Of a stretch of DNA of 7,372 bases, positions 1 to 5,658 are shown in pieces; position 1 is the stretch's first letter, and each line of letters begins with the position of its first letter. Location of the stretch: positions 1 to 7,372 of the forward strand of contig DASQ01000025.1 of the NCBI GenBank assembly GCA_002503885.1, in the 5' to 3' direction. Position numbers and translations under genes: made by a program. The notes under the pieces are model-generated. The model had not been told where the DNA came from and did not search any database. It saw only the letters and a list, made by a program, of their open reading frames with translations. This DNA comes from Methanoculleus marisnigri. GTDB lineage: Archaea; Halobacteriota; Methanomicrobia; Methanomicrobiales; Methanoculleaceae.

Positions 1-396
1 CCCTTCCACAAGTTCCGGCAGAAGCTGAAGAGCAAGTGCGAGGGGTATGGTATCCGGTTCGATGACTCGCACTCCGAGGCATACACCTCGCAGGTGGACG
101 CTCTCGCGCTCGACCCGATCCGAAAACCGCCCTATGGGAGGAAGCGGCGGATCAAGCGAGGACTGTACCGGAGTGCTCTGGGCACCCTGATCAACGCCGA
201 TGTCAACGGCGCTCTGAACCATTTACGAAAGGTAGCCGGTGATTCCGTGGTTCCACGGATAATCGGTAGGGGCCGCGTCAACCGGCCCGTGCGAATAAGG
301 ACGTCTTTTGAACCGTCAACCTTCGCACCGATTAAATTGCAGCCCTGTGCCCCGCAAGGGGTCCCGCTGCAAGCCCCCGGTTTTAACCGGGGGTAG
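1..396 (+). CDS. tnpB: TnpB (IS200/IS605 OrfB) RNA-guided nuclease, C-terminal part, cut by window edge
   Basis: The frame is open from base 1 to a TAG at 394-396, so only the last 131 codons are visible and the start lies upstream. The protein shows the end of a RuvC-type TnpB: a lysine-rich helix (KFRQKLKSK), then SEAYTSQVDALALDP, then INADVNGALNHLRKVAGDS. The Asp of NADVNGA is the usual third RuvC catalytic acid. The CxxC zinc-finger pairs usual between these motifs are absent, as in other members carrying the YTS-x-D-x-LDPI form. In the known family, TnpB is an omega-RNA-guided DNA nuclease that helps its element persist. The last ~25 residues (KLQPCAPQGVPLQAPGFNRG) are encoded by the structured right end and are probably just read-through of RNA-structure sequence. 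It converges on glmM and overlaps its last 14 bases. Whether the N-terminal half is intact cannot be seen. Confidence 0.88.
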   Translation, partial: PFHKFRQKLKSKCEGYGIRFDDSHSEAYTSQVDALALDPIRKPPYGRKRRIKRGLYRSALGTLINADVNGALNHLRKVAGDSVVPRIIGRGRVNRPVRIRTSFEPSTFAPIKLQPCAPQGVPLQAPGFNRG

Positions 397-400
397 TTGA
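337..400 (+). ncRNA. Candidate 3' scaffold of the TnpB omega-RNA (reRNA)
   Basis: Two adjacent stem-loops can be read by eye. The first pairs 337-343 (TTGCAGC) with 366-372 (GCTGCAA) and encloses CCCC-GCAA-GGGG at 350-361, a GNRA-type tetraloop hairpin. The second is the 9-bp hairpin at 374-393. In characterised TnpB systems the guide RNA comes from the tnpB 3' end plus the right end, and the guide is the flanking DNA just beyond the element. Here that would be roughly 400-420, the glmM 3' end. The 5' end of the RNA is unknown and expression is not shown. Confidence 0.45.
374..393. repeat. Perfect hairpin shared by the tnpB and glmM 3' ends
   Basis: CCCCCGGTT at 374-382 pairs with AACCGGGGG at 385-393, leaving a two-base loop. 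It is the subterminal right-end hairpin of the element. It also carries the glmM TAA (383-385) in its centre and lies just before the tnpB TAG. It could impede transcription from both directions at this convergent junction, but no long T-tract follows it on either strand. Confidence 0.75.
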
Positions 401-1762
401 CACCTGCCTGACCACCCGCATAATCTCCTGATACATGGCATCCGCGACATCCTGGTCCTTTGCCTCGATCATGATCCGGATCATCGGTTCCGTGCCCGAT
501 GCCCGCACCAGAGCCCAGGCGTTGTCCCTGACGATCTTGATGCCGTCGATCTTCTCGATGGTCTCTCCGGAGAATGCTTCTTCCATGGCGCGGACCAGCG
601 CGGCCGGATCGGCGGTATGGTGCTTCTCTTTGATCAGGTGGTATGCAGGGAGTTCATCGAGGATCTCCGAGAGTTTCCTGCCGCGATGGCTTGCGAGAAC
701 CGCCACCATCATGGCGGCGGTCATGCCCCCGTCCCGGCAGAACTGATGGTCGGCATAGATCAGGCCGCCGTTTCCTTCACCCCCAAATGAGACTTTCTCT
801 CCCCTGCCCATCAGTTCGATCATCCTCCTTGCGACATAGATACTTCCGACAGGAGTGTAGTCGACGGTGCACCCGTGTTTCTCTGCGATATCCCGGATCA
901 GCCGGGAGGTAGCGACAGGGGTGACGACGAGCCCGCCACCGTTCCTGCCGCAGACGTAGTCCTCGATCAGACCGAACTCGTAGTTCTCTTCTATATAGCG
1001 TCCTATGGTATCAACGAAGACCGCCCGATCAGCATCGCCGTCATGTGCCACTCCAAAGTCGGCACCCGTGGCGACGACCATCTCCGAGAGGGGCTGCAGC
1101 CCTTCGGGGGTTGGCTCTGGCATCCTGCCCGGGAAGGTGCCGTCGAGCCGGGCGTTGATGGTATGGACCCGGCAGCCCATCCTTGAGAGGATGATCGGGG
1201 TCGTGAGCGCCGCGGGGCCGGAACCGGGGTCGACGACGACGGTCATGCCCTCGCCGATACCTGCCGGGAAGTGCCCCACGACGGCCTGAATGTATTCCTC
1301 GATCCGGTCGGGTGCGGCGGCTTCCGCGCCGACGCCGTCCCAGGGCGCCACGTTGAACTCCCCGGCAAAGAACCGGTCTTCGAGCTTGATGATCTCGTCA
1401 TCAGACATCTCGGTGCCGTCGGCCTCGACGATCTTCACGCCGTTGTACTCGGGCGGGTTGTGGGATGCGGTGATCATCGCGCCGCCGGCAAACCGGTTGG
1501 TCTTTATGATGTACTGCAGGGCCGGCGTGGGAAGGATGCCCACGTCCACCACGTCGCACCCGGTCATCAGGAGCCCGGCTTTGAGGGCGTGGGCCAGGGC
1601 TTCACCGGACGTCCGGGTGTCTCTGCCGACCGCTATGGTGCCTTTCCTCATCGATCCGAGCGCGGCGCCGATCTTGAGGACGAGATCCGGTGTCATCATC
1701 TCTCCAATTACGCCCCGCACGCCGTTCGTTCCAAACATCCGTTTTCCGTTCATCTCTGTCAC
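383..1762 (-). CDS. glmM: Phosphoglucosamine mutase, archaeal GlmM (alpha-D-phosphohexomutase family)
   Basis: The 459-residue length is normal for the family. This cytosolic enzyme is expected to interconvert glucosamine-6-phosphate and glucosamine-1-phosphate on the way to UDP-GlcNAc; related archaeal enzymes also act on mannose or glucose phosphates. All four family loops are visible: the phosphoserine loop TASHNP (Ser100), the metal loop DGDADR (241-246), the sugar loop GGEGNGG (327-333) and the phosphate loop RASGTEPMIRI (420-430). The N-terminal FGTNGVRG is also typical. The GTG start at 1762 overlaps the upstream stop (GTGA). An ATG at 1753 is at least as likely, because GGAGAAGTGA lies at a better distance in front of it and 456 residues would remain. 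The last residues (TPG) and the TAA come from the hairpin of the inserted element, so the C-terminus is not ancestral. It is the last gene of the minus-strand operon. Substrate preference among hexose phosphates is not settled by sequence alone. Confidence 0.95.
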   Translation of the reverse strand: MTEMNGKRMFGTNGVRGVIGEMMTPDLVLKIGAALGSMRKGTIAVGRDTRTSGEALAHALKAGLLMTGCDVVDVGILPTPALQYIIKTNRFAGGAMITASHNPPEYNGVKIVEADGTEMSDDEIIKLEDRFFAGEFNVAPWDGVGAEAAAPDRIEEYIQAVVGHFPAGIGEGMTVVVDPGSGPAALTTPIILSRMGCRVHTINARLDGTFPGRMPEPTPEGLQPLSEMVVATGADFGVAHDGDADRAVFVDTIGRYIEENYEFGLIEDYVCGRNGGGLVVTPVATSRLIRDIAEKHGCTVDYTPVGSIYVARRMIELMGRGEKVSFGGEGNGGLIYADHQFCRDGGMTAAMMVAVLASHRGRKLSEILDELPAYHLIKEKHHTADPAALVRAMEEAFSGETIEKIDGIKIVRDNAWALVRASGTEPMIRIMIEAKDQDVADAMYQEIMRVVRQVSTTPG

Positions 1763-2514
1763 TTCTCCGCGTCGTGTAATTCCCGTTTGAGCCTATCTAT
1801 TGCGCTGCTGGCGGCGGCGAACGCCTCCTCTCTGTGCTCAGCGAGTATAGCAAGATAGGTTATATCTTCTCCGGCATAGAGCCGCCCTTTCCGGTGGTAG
1901 AACCGTGCACCGATGATCCCCGGGACTGCTTCCATCTCTCTATGGATGCTCTCGGTCAGGGCGTCGACGGTCTCGTCGAACTCCAGGTATTCGGTCCGCT
2001 CGGTGCCGGTCCACTCCCGGACAATCCCGTTGAACGTGAGGACGGCCCCTGCATGTGAGACGCCGCACTCGCGCCGGAGCTCCCGGACCAGCCCCTCGAC
2101 GGTATAGTAGTCCTCGAACTCCGGTAGTGCGGCGATCACCTCGTCGATGGTGGGGTTCCGGAGCACGACGTTCTCGCCGGGAAGGTCGCCTATCACTACT
2201 CTCGGGAACGGCCGGGACTTGAACCCCTCGAGTATGGCATATTCAACGCCGGTGTTGCAGAGGGTTGCCAGGGTGGAGTCGAGGTCGTTCTCGCGCCTGA
2301 CGATGACCGACTTCTCTTCGTCGACGCCGCCGGATATAGCAGCATGCGATTCATAGTATAGCGTGGTGTCTTTTCCGGGCTCGAGTAGAAATCCGTGGTG
2401 CCCCAGATGCTTGACTGCTCCGACGGTCCCGCGTGCGGAGAGCGCCCCGATCAGGCTCCTTATGAATGTGGTCTTCCCGGTGTTTGAGCGGCCGACAATC
2501 TGAATGATCTTCAT
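1759..2514 (-). CDS. mobB: MobB-MoaE fusion: molybdopterin guanine-dinucleotide biosynthesis adaptor with MoaE-like domain
   Basis: Residues 1 to ~130 are a MobB-type P-loop GTPase domain with Walker A GRSNTGKTT (8-16) and the MobB signature KHLGHHGFLLEPGKDT (35-50). Residues ~150-245 resemble MoaE, the large subunit of molybdopterin synthase: GAVLTFNGIVRE, then YLEFDE, YHRKGRLYAGE, LAEHREEAFAA and AIDRLKRE. MobB helps attach nucleotide to molybdopterin; MoaE inserts sulfur into precursor Z together with MoaD. Both act in cytosolic Mo/W cofactor synthesis, which methanogens need for formylmethanofuran and formate dehydrogenases. The protein stops at LKRELHDAEK, so the usual MoaE ending (LK followed by P-x-W-K-x-E) is only half kept: the first lysine (Lys243) is there, the P-x-W-K part is not. 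The other frames at this point do not restore it, so a simple frameshift is unlikely. The ATG overlaps the DUF5806 stop (ATGA) and is preceded by GAGG. Catalytic MoaE activity is uncertain. Confidence 0.9.
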   Translation of the reverse strand: MKIIQIVGRSNTGKTTFIRSLIGALSARGTVGAVKHLGHHGFLLEPGKDTTLYYESHAAISGGVDEEKSVIVRRENDLDSTLATLCNTGVEYAILEGFKSRPFPRVVIGDLPGENVVLRNPTIDEVIAALPEFEDYYTVEGLVRELRRECGVSHAGAVLTFNGIVREWTGTERTEYLEFDETVDALTESIHREMEAVPGIIGARFYHRKGRLYAGEDITYLAILAEHREEAFAAASSAIDRLKRELHDAEK

Positions 2515-3062
2515 ACGTCCTCATCCCTCTCTGTTATTGGGTTCTCCTCTCCTTCCTGGCCGGGTCTGGACTTCAAGATGACCGACGCCGCCTCGGCCAC
2601 GCCCCGCATCACCTCGGTGATCCGGTCCTCGACGTCGATCTCGTCGTCGAGGTTCAGGCTCGTCCCTTCCACCTCCAGCAGGAACCGGGCGACTTCGCTT
2701 GCCTCGAAGAGGATCTCGTCGAGTTCTTCTGCGGTAAAAAAGCCGCACATGGCCCCGTAGAAGAACGTGGCTCCTGCTTTCTTCACCTTCTTCTTGAACG
2801 AGCTCCGTGCCTGATTGACCGCCTGCGGGGTGTAGGAGTCGACCATGAACGGGCAGAGTTCGGGGAGGTTCTCACCGATGAACGTCATCTCCGAGCCGCT
2901 GGTGGTCTTGAAATCTGCGCAGAGGCGTGCGATCGCCCACTCGCGGGCGGTGATATGGGTGTGTTTGCGCAGGAACTGGTTGACCCGCTGGTAGGTGGCG
3001 CCGTCTACTTTCTTGAATTTCTGGTACTTATTTGGGTCTTTGATGCTTTCAGGCTCTTCCAT
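2511..3062 (-). CDS. DUF5806 family protein, function unknown
   Basis: This 183-residue soluble protein has no signal peptide or membrane segment. I recognise the conserved core of the archaeal DUF5806 family, shared with haloarchaea: YQKFKKVDGATY (13-24), TAREWAIARLCADF (38-51), MTFIGENLPELCPFM (59-73), YTPQAVNQARSSF (77-89) and GATFFYGAM (97-105). These are followed by a helical, acidic segment and a disordered-looking acidic tail (167-183). The lysine cluster KKKVKK (90-95) and the helical middle would allow nucleic-acid binding, but that is speculation. It is the first gene of the operon: its TGA overlaps the mobB ATG by 4 bases, which suggests translational coupling and a role near Mo-cofactor or sugar metabolism. 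The ATG at 3062 is preceded by GAGGATAGG, an acceptable ribosome binding site. The family name is from memory; no function is known to me. Confidence 0.85.
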   Translation of the reverse strand: MEEPESIKDPNKYQKFKKVDGATYQRVNQFLRKHTHITAREWAIARLCADFKTTSGSEMTFIGENLPELCPFMVDSYTPQAVNQARSSFKKKVKKAGATFFYGAMCGFFTAEELDEILFEASEVARFLLEVEGTSLNLDDEIDVEDRITEVMRGVAEAASVILKSRPGQEGEENPITERDEDV

Positions 3063-3237
3063 TTTACCTATCCTCTTGTTGGTTTTGATATTTCAATTGG
3101 GCTGATTGAACGACGATATCCCCGGGGCGGCTAAGATGGCGGTTGAGAGAATCGGGTTTGCCGCGGGGGTCCGGTTGTGCGCAGGCTCCGGAGGTTTCGC
3201 GGCTGCCCCTGCCTCAGTTAACGTATAGCATTATGTG

Positions 3238-3247
3238 GTTTATAACT
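3238..3247 (-). promoter_or_regulatory. Candidate TATA box for the DUF5806-mobB-glmM operon
   Basis: An AT-rich island (about 3215-3247) interrupts GC-rich DNA and contains TTATAAACC on the minus strand. A TATA box here would start transcripts near 3212-3216, giving a leader of ~150 bases before the ATG at 3062. On the plus strand the same island reads GGTTTATAAC, so it could fire either way. CAGTTA at 3215-3220 and TAACTG at 3243-3248 form an inverted repeat around it. A weaker alternative, GAAATATC at 3087-3094, lies only ~25 bases before the start codon. Confidence 0.3.
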
Positions 3248-3331
3248 GTCTCTTTGATCCCGGAGCCGGGGTGAGGATTTGGCCGCCCTGGATCCGGTGT
3301 TGCCTTAATCGGGGTAGAATGGTTGGTCTTC

Positions 3332-3355
3332 GGGCCCGGGGCGGCACGGGTTGGG
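3332..3355 (+). other. G-quadruplex-type motif
   Basis: Four G-runs lie in order (3332-3334, 3338-3341, 3348-3350, 3353-3355) with loops of 3, 6 and 2 bases, matching the common G3+N1-7 rule. The CCC in the first loop could instead pair with neighbouring G-runs. A second G-dense stretch at 3567-3603 has three close runs and one distant run. Confidence 0.35.
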
Positions 3356-3826
3356 CATCCTTGCCGGGATGATCCTGTGACGGGGATTCTCCGGCTATGG
3401 GGGGCGGTGACGTTCTGTAGCGGCAACGGATGCGGGCGAGATGGGGGGGCGATGTTCTCTGGAATGGCTGGCGGGAGTTCCAGGAAGGCATTGGGCTTTG
3501 GGTTGCGAATGCAGGCTCGATCGCCGTTCGGTAAGGGATGCTATGGGTGGAATGCGACCGGCTCGTGGGATGGGGGCGGGGGCAGGAGGCACCGGTAGGT
3601 GGGAGTTGCGACTGACGAACGTCCGGAGCTTGAGGGGTCATCAGGCTTCGAGGTTTCCCTCAGATCCTCGTGAGCTTCAGTGGGTGTTGTATAATGGCTC
3701 CGCTGGGGCAGGTCGCCCGGGTTTTGGCACCTCCGTATCATGGTTTTGGGCCAGGATCGCGGGCTCCAGCATATGAATGGTTGTCGGCGGGGACGATCTG
3801 CGGCCTATGCCCTTATGTGGGGGCCC

Positions 3827-3834
3827 TTTATATG
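3827..3834 (+). promoter_or_regulatory. TATA-like box inside the spacer
   Basis: TTTATATG stands out in GC-rich surroundings and resembles the archaeal TATA consensus. Transcription would begin around 3855-3860 and could run to the hairpin and T-tract at 4084-4111, predicting an RNA of about 250 bases with no good ORF. There is no supporting BRE match that I can judge. Confidence 0.2.
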
Positions 3835-4083
3835 TGGGCGGGGCCTGCAGGCTTCGTGGCACCGATGGTACTCCAGGATCGTTCACTTTCTCCCCGCACG
3901 GTATGGGGTTCATATACTCGGAAGAGGACGTATTCAACAGGGTCTGTTACCCGTCCACCCGGGATGGCAGCCCCATACCTCCTAACTCCGATGCCTCCTG
4001 CATCACCGGAAATATTCTTTTTTAAGGTGCGGAACAGAATTGGTCTCCCCCCTGAGTTCCGGGCGGTTTGCTGGATGTATTGT

Positions 4084-4111
4084 CTCCGAAGGGATCGGTC
4101 GGAGCCTTTTT
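4084..4111 (+). terminator. Candidate plus-strand terminator, hairpin plus T5
   Basis: CTCCGA at 4084-4089 pairs with TCGGAG at 4099-4104 around a 9-base loop, followed by CC and five T (4107-4111). A further T6 tract lies upstream at 4018-4023. No plus-strand gene precedes it, so if real it ends an unannotated transcript. Confidence 0.3.
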
Positions 4112-4119
4112 CGCCGGGA

Positions 4120-4138
4120 ACCCCGGGTTGCCCGGGGT
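4120..4138. repeat. GC-rich 8-bp hairpin, also found near 7234
   Basis: ACCCCGGG (4120-4127) pairs perfectly with CCCGGGGT (4131-4138) around TTG. Nearly the same sequence, one base shorter in the loop, recurs at 7234-7251 in the spacer after the TPR gene. Confidence 0.5.
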
Positions 4139-4343
4139 CACGGAACGGCGCCGGAAATGGCCGATCTCTTGTTTTCGTTAGATGAACCGGGGCGTGAAAA
4201 GCACCTTTTCTGTTCCTCCCCGACCGACTTCTCCTTCCTGCGTCTCCTGGTGCGAATACGTTGCCGGATCTCCGTGTTCTATGGCCTTTGCCAGCCCGGG
4301 GCGTCGTATTCTGCACCGGTTATCGCCCATCCTGGCCTCGTGC

Positions 4344-4355
4344 GATATGCATATC
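4344..4355. repeat. Perfect 12-bp palindrome
   Basis: GATATGCATATC is fully self-complementary and AT-rich in a GC-rich spacer. It could be a dimer binding site, but no promoter or gene is placed to use it clearly; xerA starts about 230 bases downstream. Confidence 0.4.
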
Positions 4356-4399
4356 TCCGGGCAGAATGAACCTCTCCCGGACGTATTTCCCCGGCAGAT

Positions 4400-4438
4400 G
4401 CCGCGCTCTGTGGGTGATTGAGCCGGGTGGAGCGCGGC
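4400..4438. repeat. 9-bp inverted repeat with 21-base loop
   Basis: GCCGCGCTC at 4400-4408 is perfectly complementary to GAGCGCGGC at 4430-4438. A competing inner pairing, GAGCC (4420-4424) with GGCTC (4436-4440), would give a mutually exclusive fold. No T-tract follows, so it is not an obvious terminator. Confidence 0.4.
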
Positions 4439-4554
4439 TCCCTCGCGGTAAGATCTTGAGGTCCGTCTGATACTAACTGGTCCATCCCTCGGTAGGGTCC
4501 AATGGGGGCTCTCCGGGTGAAAATCGTCTTGCGGGGAATAGGCATTTACCGCAA

Positions 4555-4564
4555 TTTTGATATG
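4555..4564 (+). promoter_or_regulatory. Candidate xerA TATA box
   Basis: TTTTGATATG lies about 25-30 bases before the xerA ATG at 4589, the spacing expected between an archaeal TATA box and a transcription start at or next to the start codon. The bases just before the ATG contain no Shine-Dalgarno match, which fits a leaderless mRNA. Confidence 0.4.
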
Positions 4565-4565
4565 C

Positions 4566-4589
4566 TTCGTTATTCTAATCAATAACCAA
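4566..4589. repeat. Imperfect dyad covering the xerA start
   Basis: Arms 4566-4574 (TTCGTTATT) and 4581-4589 (AATAACCAA) match at 8 of 9 positions around the 6-base centre CTAATC. The geometry (arms of ~9-11, 6-base centre) is like a Xer recombination site, but the polarity differs: known dif sites have ATAA and TTAT facing the centre, here TTATT and AATAA. An operator for autoregulation is the simpler reading. Confidence 0.45.
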
Positions 4590-5509
4590 TGGAAAACACC
4601 CTCTTCTCAGAGTGGCTGGATCGCTTCGGCAACCACCTCCGGATGCGGAATTACTCCCCGAGGACCATCAAAAAATATGGGCAGACCGTTCAGCGCTTCG
4701 CCCGGTATGCCTGGCTCCGGCAGCATTCGGATCCGGGCAGGGTTTCGTTCGATGAGGCCGCGTTCGAGAACGCTCCCCTGGATGCGGATGTCAACGTCTC
4801 TGCGGCCCTCGTCACCGATTTCTTCTCCTGTATTTCGGAAGGGCGGGAGTATAAGCCCAAGACTCTCCACCGGATGATATCGACGCTCTCTTCGTTCTAT
4901 CGGTATCTCTACGCACAGGGGGTCGTGGTTGCCGACCCGATGCTCGGGGTGGAGCGGCCCCGGATCAAGAATCAGGAACTGAAATACCTCAAGCACAGCC
5001 AGGTTCTCCGCCTGATTAACACGATCGAGAGCGAGCGGGATCGGTTGATCGTTCGCCTTATCTACGCCACCGGCGTCCGTGTTTCGGAGCTCTGCGCGAT
5101 AAACGTAGAAGATATCGACTTCGAGGAGCAGACGATCCGGGTCAAGGGAAAAGGCGACAAGATCAGGACTGTCTTCGTCGACGAAGAGACGCTTGAGGAG
5201 ATCAACCGGTTCATCGGCAATATGATCATGGGGCCGCTCTTTCTGGGTCAGCAGGGCAACCATATCTCTCCCCGGACCATCCAGCATCTCTTCAAGCAAT
5301 ACGCCCCTGCCGGGATTACGCCGCATAAAATCCGGCATTCCTACGCGAGCGAGCTCTATCGCCGGTCGAAGAACCTCCGTGTCGTGCAGGAGAACCTGGG
5401 GCACTCCTCTATCAAGACGACCGAGATTTACCTGCATACCGACATTGATGAGCGCAAACGTGTCTATCAGCAGTTTTTCCCGCTCTCGAACGGGAAGGGG
5501 GGTGAGTGA
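4589..5509 (+). CDS. xerA: Site-specific tyrosine recombinase, Xer/XerA type
   Basis: The 306-residue protein has the two-domain plan of Xer recombinases: an N-terminal SAM-like core-binding domain (about 5-115, with NYSPRTIKKYGQTVQRFARY) and a C-terminal catalytic domain (about 130-300). The catalytic set is complete: Arg164 in ATGVRVSEL, Lys188 in VKGKGDKIR, His246 and Arg249 in HKIRHSYASEL, His272 in LGHSSIKTT and nucleophile Tyr281 in EIYLHTD. In the family these enzymes cut and rejoin DNA at dif-like sites; archaeal XerA is thought to resolve chromosome dimers, and relatives serve as integrases of mobile elements. No element genes surround it here, so a housekeeping XerA is favoured, but integrase origin is not excluded. 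The ATG at 4589 is the only start that keeps the normal N-terminus. It lacks a Shine-Dalgarno and probably heads a leaderless transcript. No dif site could be identified with confidence. Confidence 0.92.
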   Translation: MENTLFSEWLDRFGNHLRMRNYSPRTIKKYGQTVQRFARYAWLRQHSDPGRVSFDEAAFENAPLDADVNVSAALVTDFFSCISEGREYKPKTLHRMISTLSSFYRYLYAQGVVVADPMLGVERPRIKNQELKYLKHSQVLRLINTIESERDRLIVRLIYATGVRVSELCAINVEDIDFEEQTIRVKGKGDKIRTVFVDEETLEEINRFIGNMIMGPLFLGQQGNHISPRTIQHLFKQYAPAGITPHKIRHSYASELYRRSKNLRVVQENLGHSSIKTTEIYLHTDIDERKRVYQQFFPLSNGKGGE

Positions 5510-5547
5510 TCCGGGTCGGTCGGGCAATGCCGGTAAACCGCATGATG

Positions 5548-5554
5548 CTATATT
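5548..5554 (+). promoter_or_regulatory. Weak TATA candidate in the xerA-epimerase spacer
   Basis: CTATATT lies ~105 bases before the epimerase ATG, and a CCCCGGGG palindrome follows at 5574-5581. The 149-base spacer suggests that the epimerase may have its own promoter, though co-transcription with xerA is also possible. Confidence 0.2.
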
Positions 5555-5658
5555 GGTGCGGGTTGGCGGGGCTCCCCGGGGGCCGTACCCTTCCGGCCAT
5601 CCCGTCGGCCCCACCTCTCCGGCAACGCTCAAATCACTGGAGTGCCAATCGTACTCAT

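Larger units (their letters stand above)
1..401 (+). mobile_element. Right end of an IS200/IS605-family (IS1341-like) insertion element
   Basis: The tnpB 3' end is followed directly by a strong hairpin and the tail TAGTTGAC, which is how the right end of single-strand-transposed IS200/IS605 elements is usually built (subterminal hairpin, no terminal inverted repeat, no target duplication). The element abuts the 3' end of glmM on the opposite strand. The exact boundary, placed at about 394-401, is inferred, since the left end and any tnpA lie outside the window. Confidence 0.7.
3063..4588. other. 1.5 kb spacer without a convincing gene
   Basis: I could not recognise a protein in any frame. 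The open frames here (the longest runs plus-strand 3670-4185) have arginine-, proline- and glycine-rich or irregular translations, no family motifs and no good Shine-Dalgarno. No tRNA T-arm, RNase P or SRP RNA signature is visible. What it does hold is GC-rich dyads, G-runs biased to the plus strand between about 3260 and 3860, several TATA-like boxes, and one hairpin followed by a T-tract. It may be decayed sequence or a region of unannotated RNA. The divergent genes on each side each need a promoter within it. Confidence 0.6.

Noticed and set aside
2521..2748. Minus-strand 75-codon frame inside the DUF5806 gene
   Set aside because: Arg/Gly-rich shifted-frame shadow of the DUF5806 coding region.
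3670..4185. 171-codon plus-strand open frame in the spacer
   Set aside because: The translation has irregular composition with scattered Cys, Trp and Pro, no recognisable domain and no ribosome binding site. It also runs through the candidate terminator hairpin.
3828..4582. Overlapping minus-strand frames (162 and 134 codons) in the spacer
   Set aside because: Arg/Pro/Gly-rich translations without motifs, typical of chance open frames in GC-rich DNA.
3063..4588. tRNA, RNase P RNA, SRP RNA or CRISPR array in the spacer
   Set aside because: No T-loop GTTCRA pattern with flanking stem, no known RNA signature and no regularly spaced direct repeats were seen.
4607..5632. 341-codon minus-strand open frame opposite xerA
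   Set aside because: It is the antisense of a recombinase with a complete catalytic set; its translation is proline/arginine-rich with no family motifs and reflects GC-rich codon bias.
5506..5658. N-terminal extension of the epimerase from a GTG overlapping the xerA stop
   Set aside because: The 51 extra residues do not fit the SDR family, whose Rossmann strand begins at the ATG at 5659. The open stretch can arise by chance.
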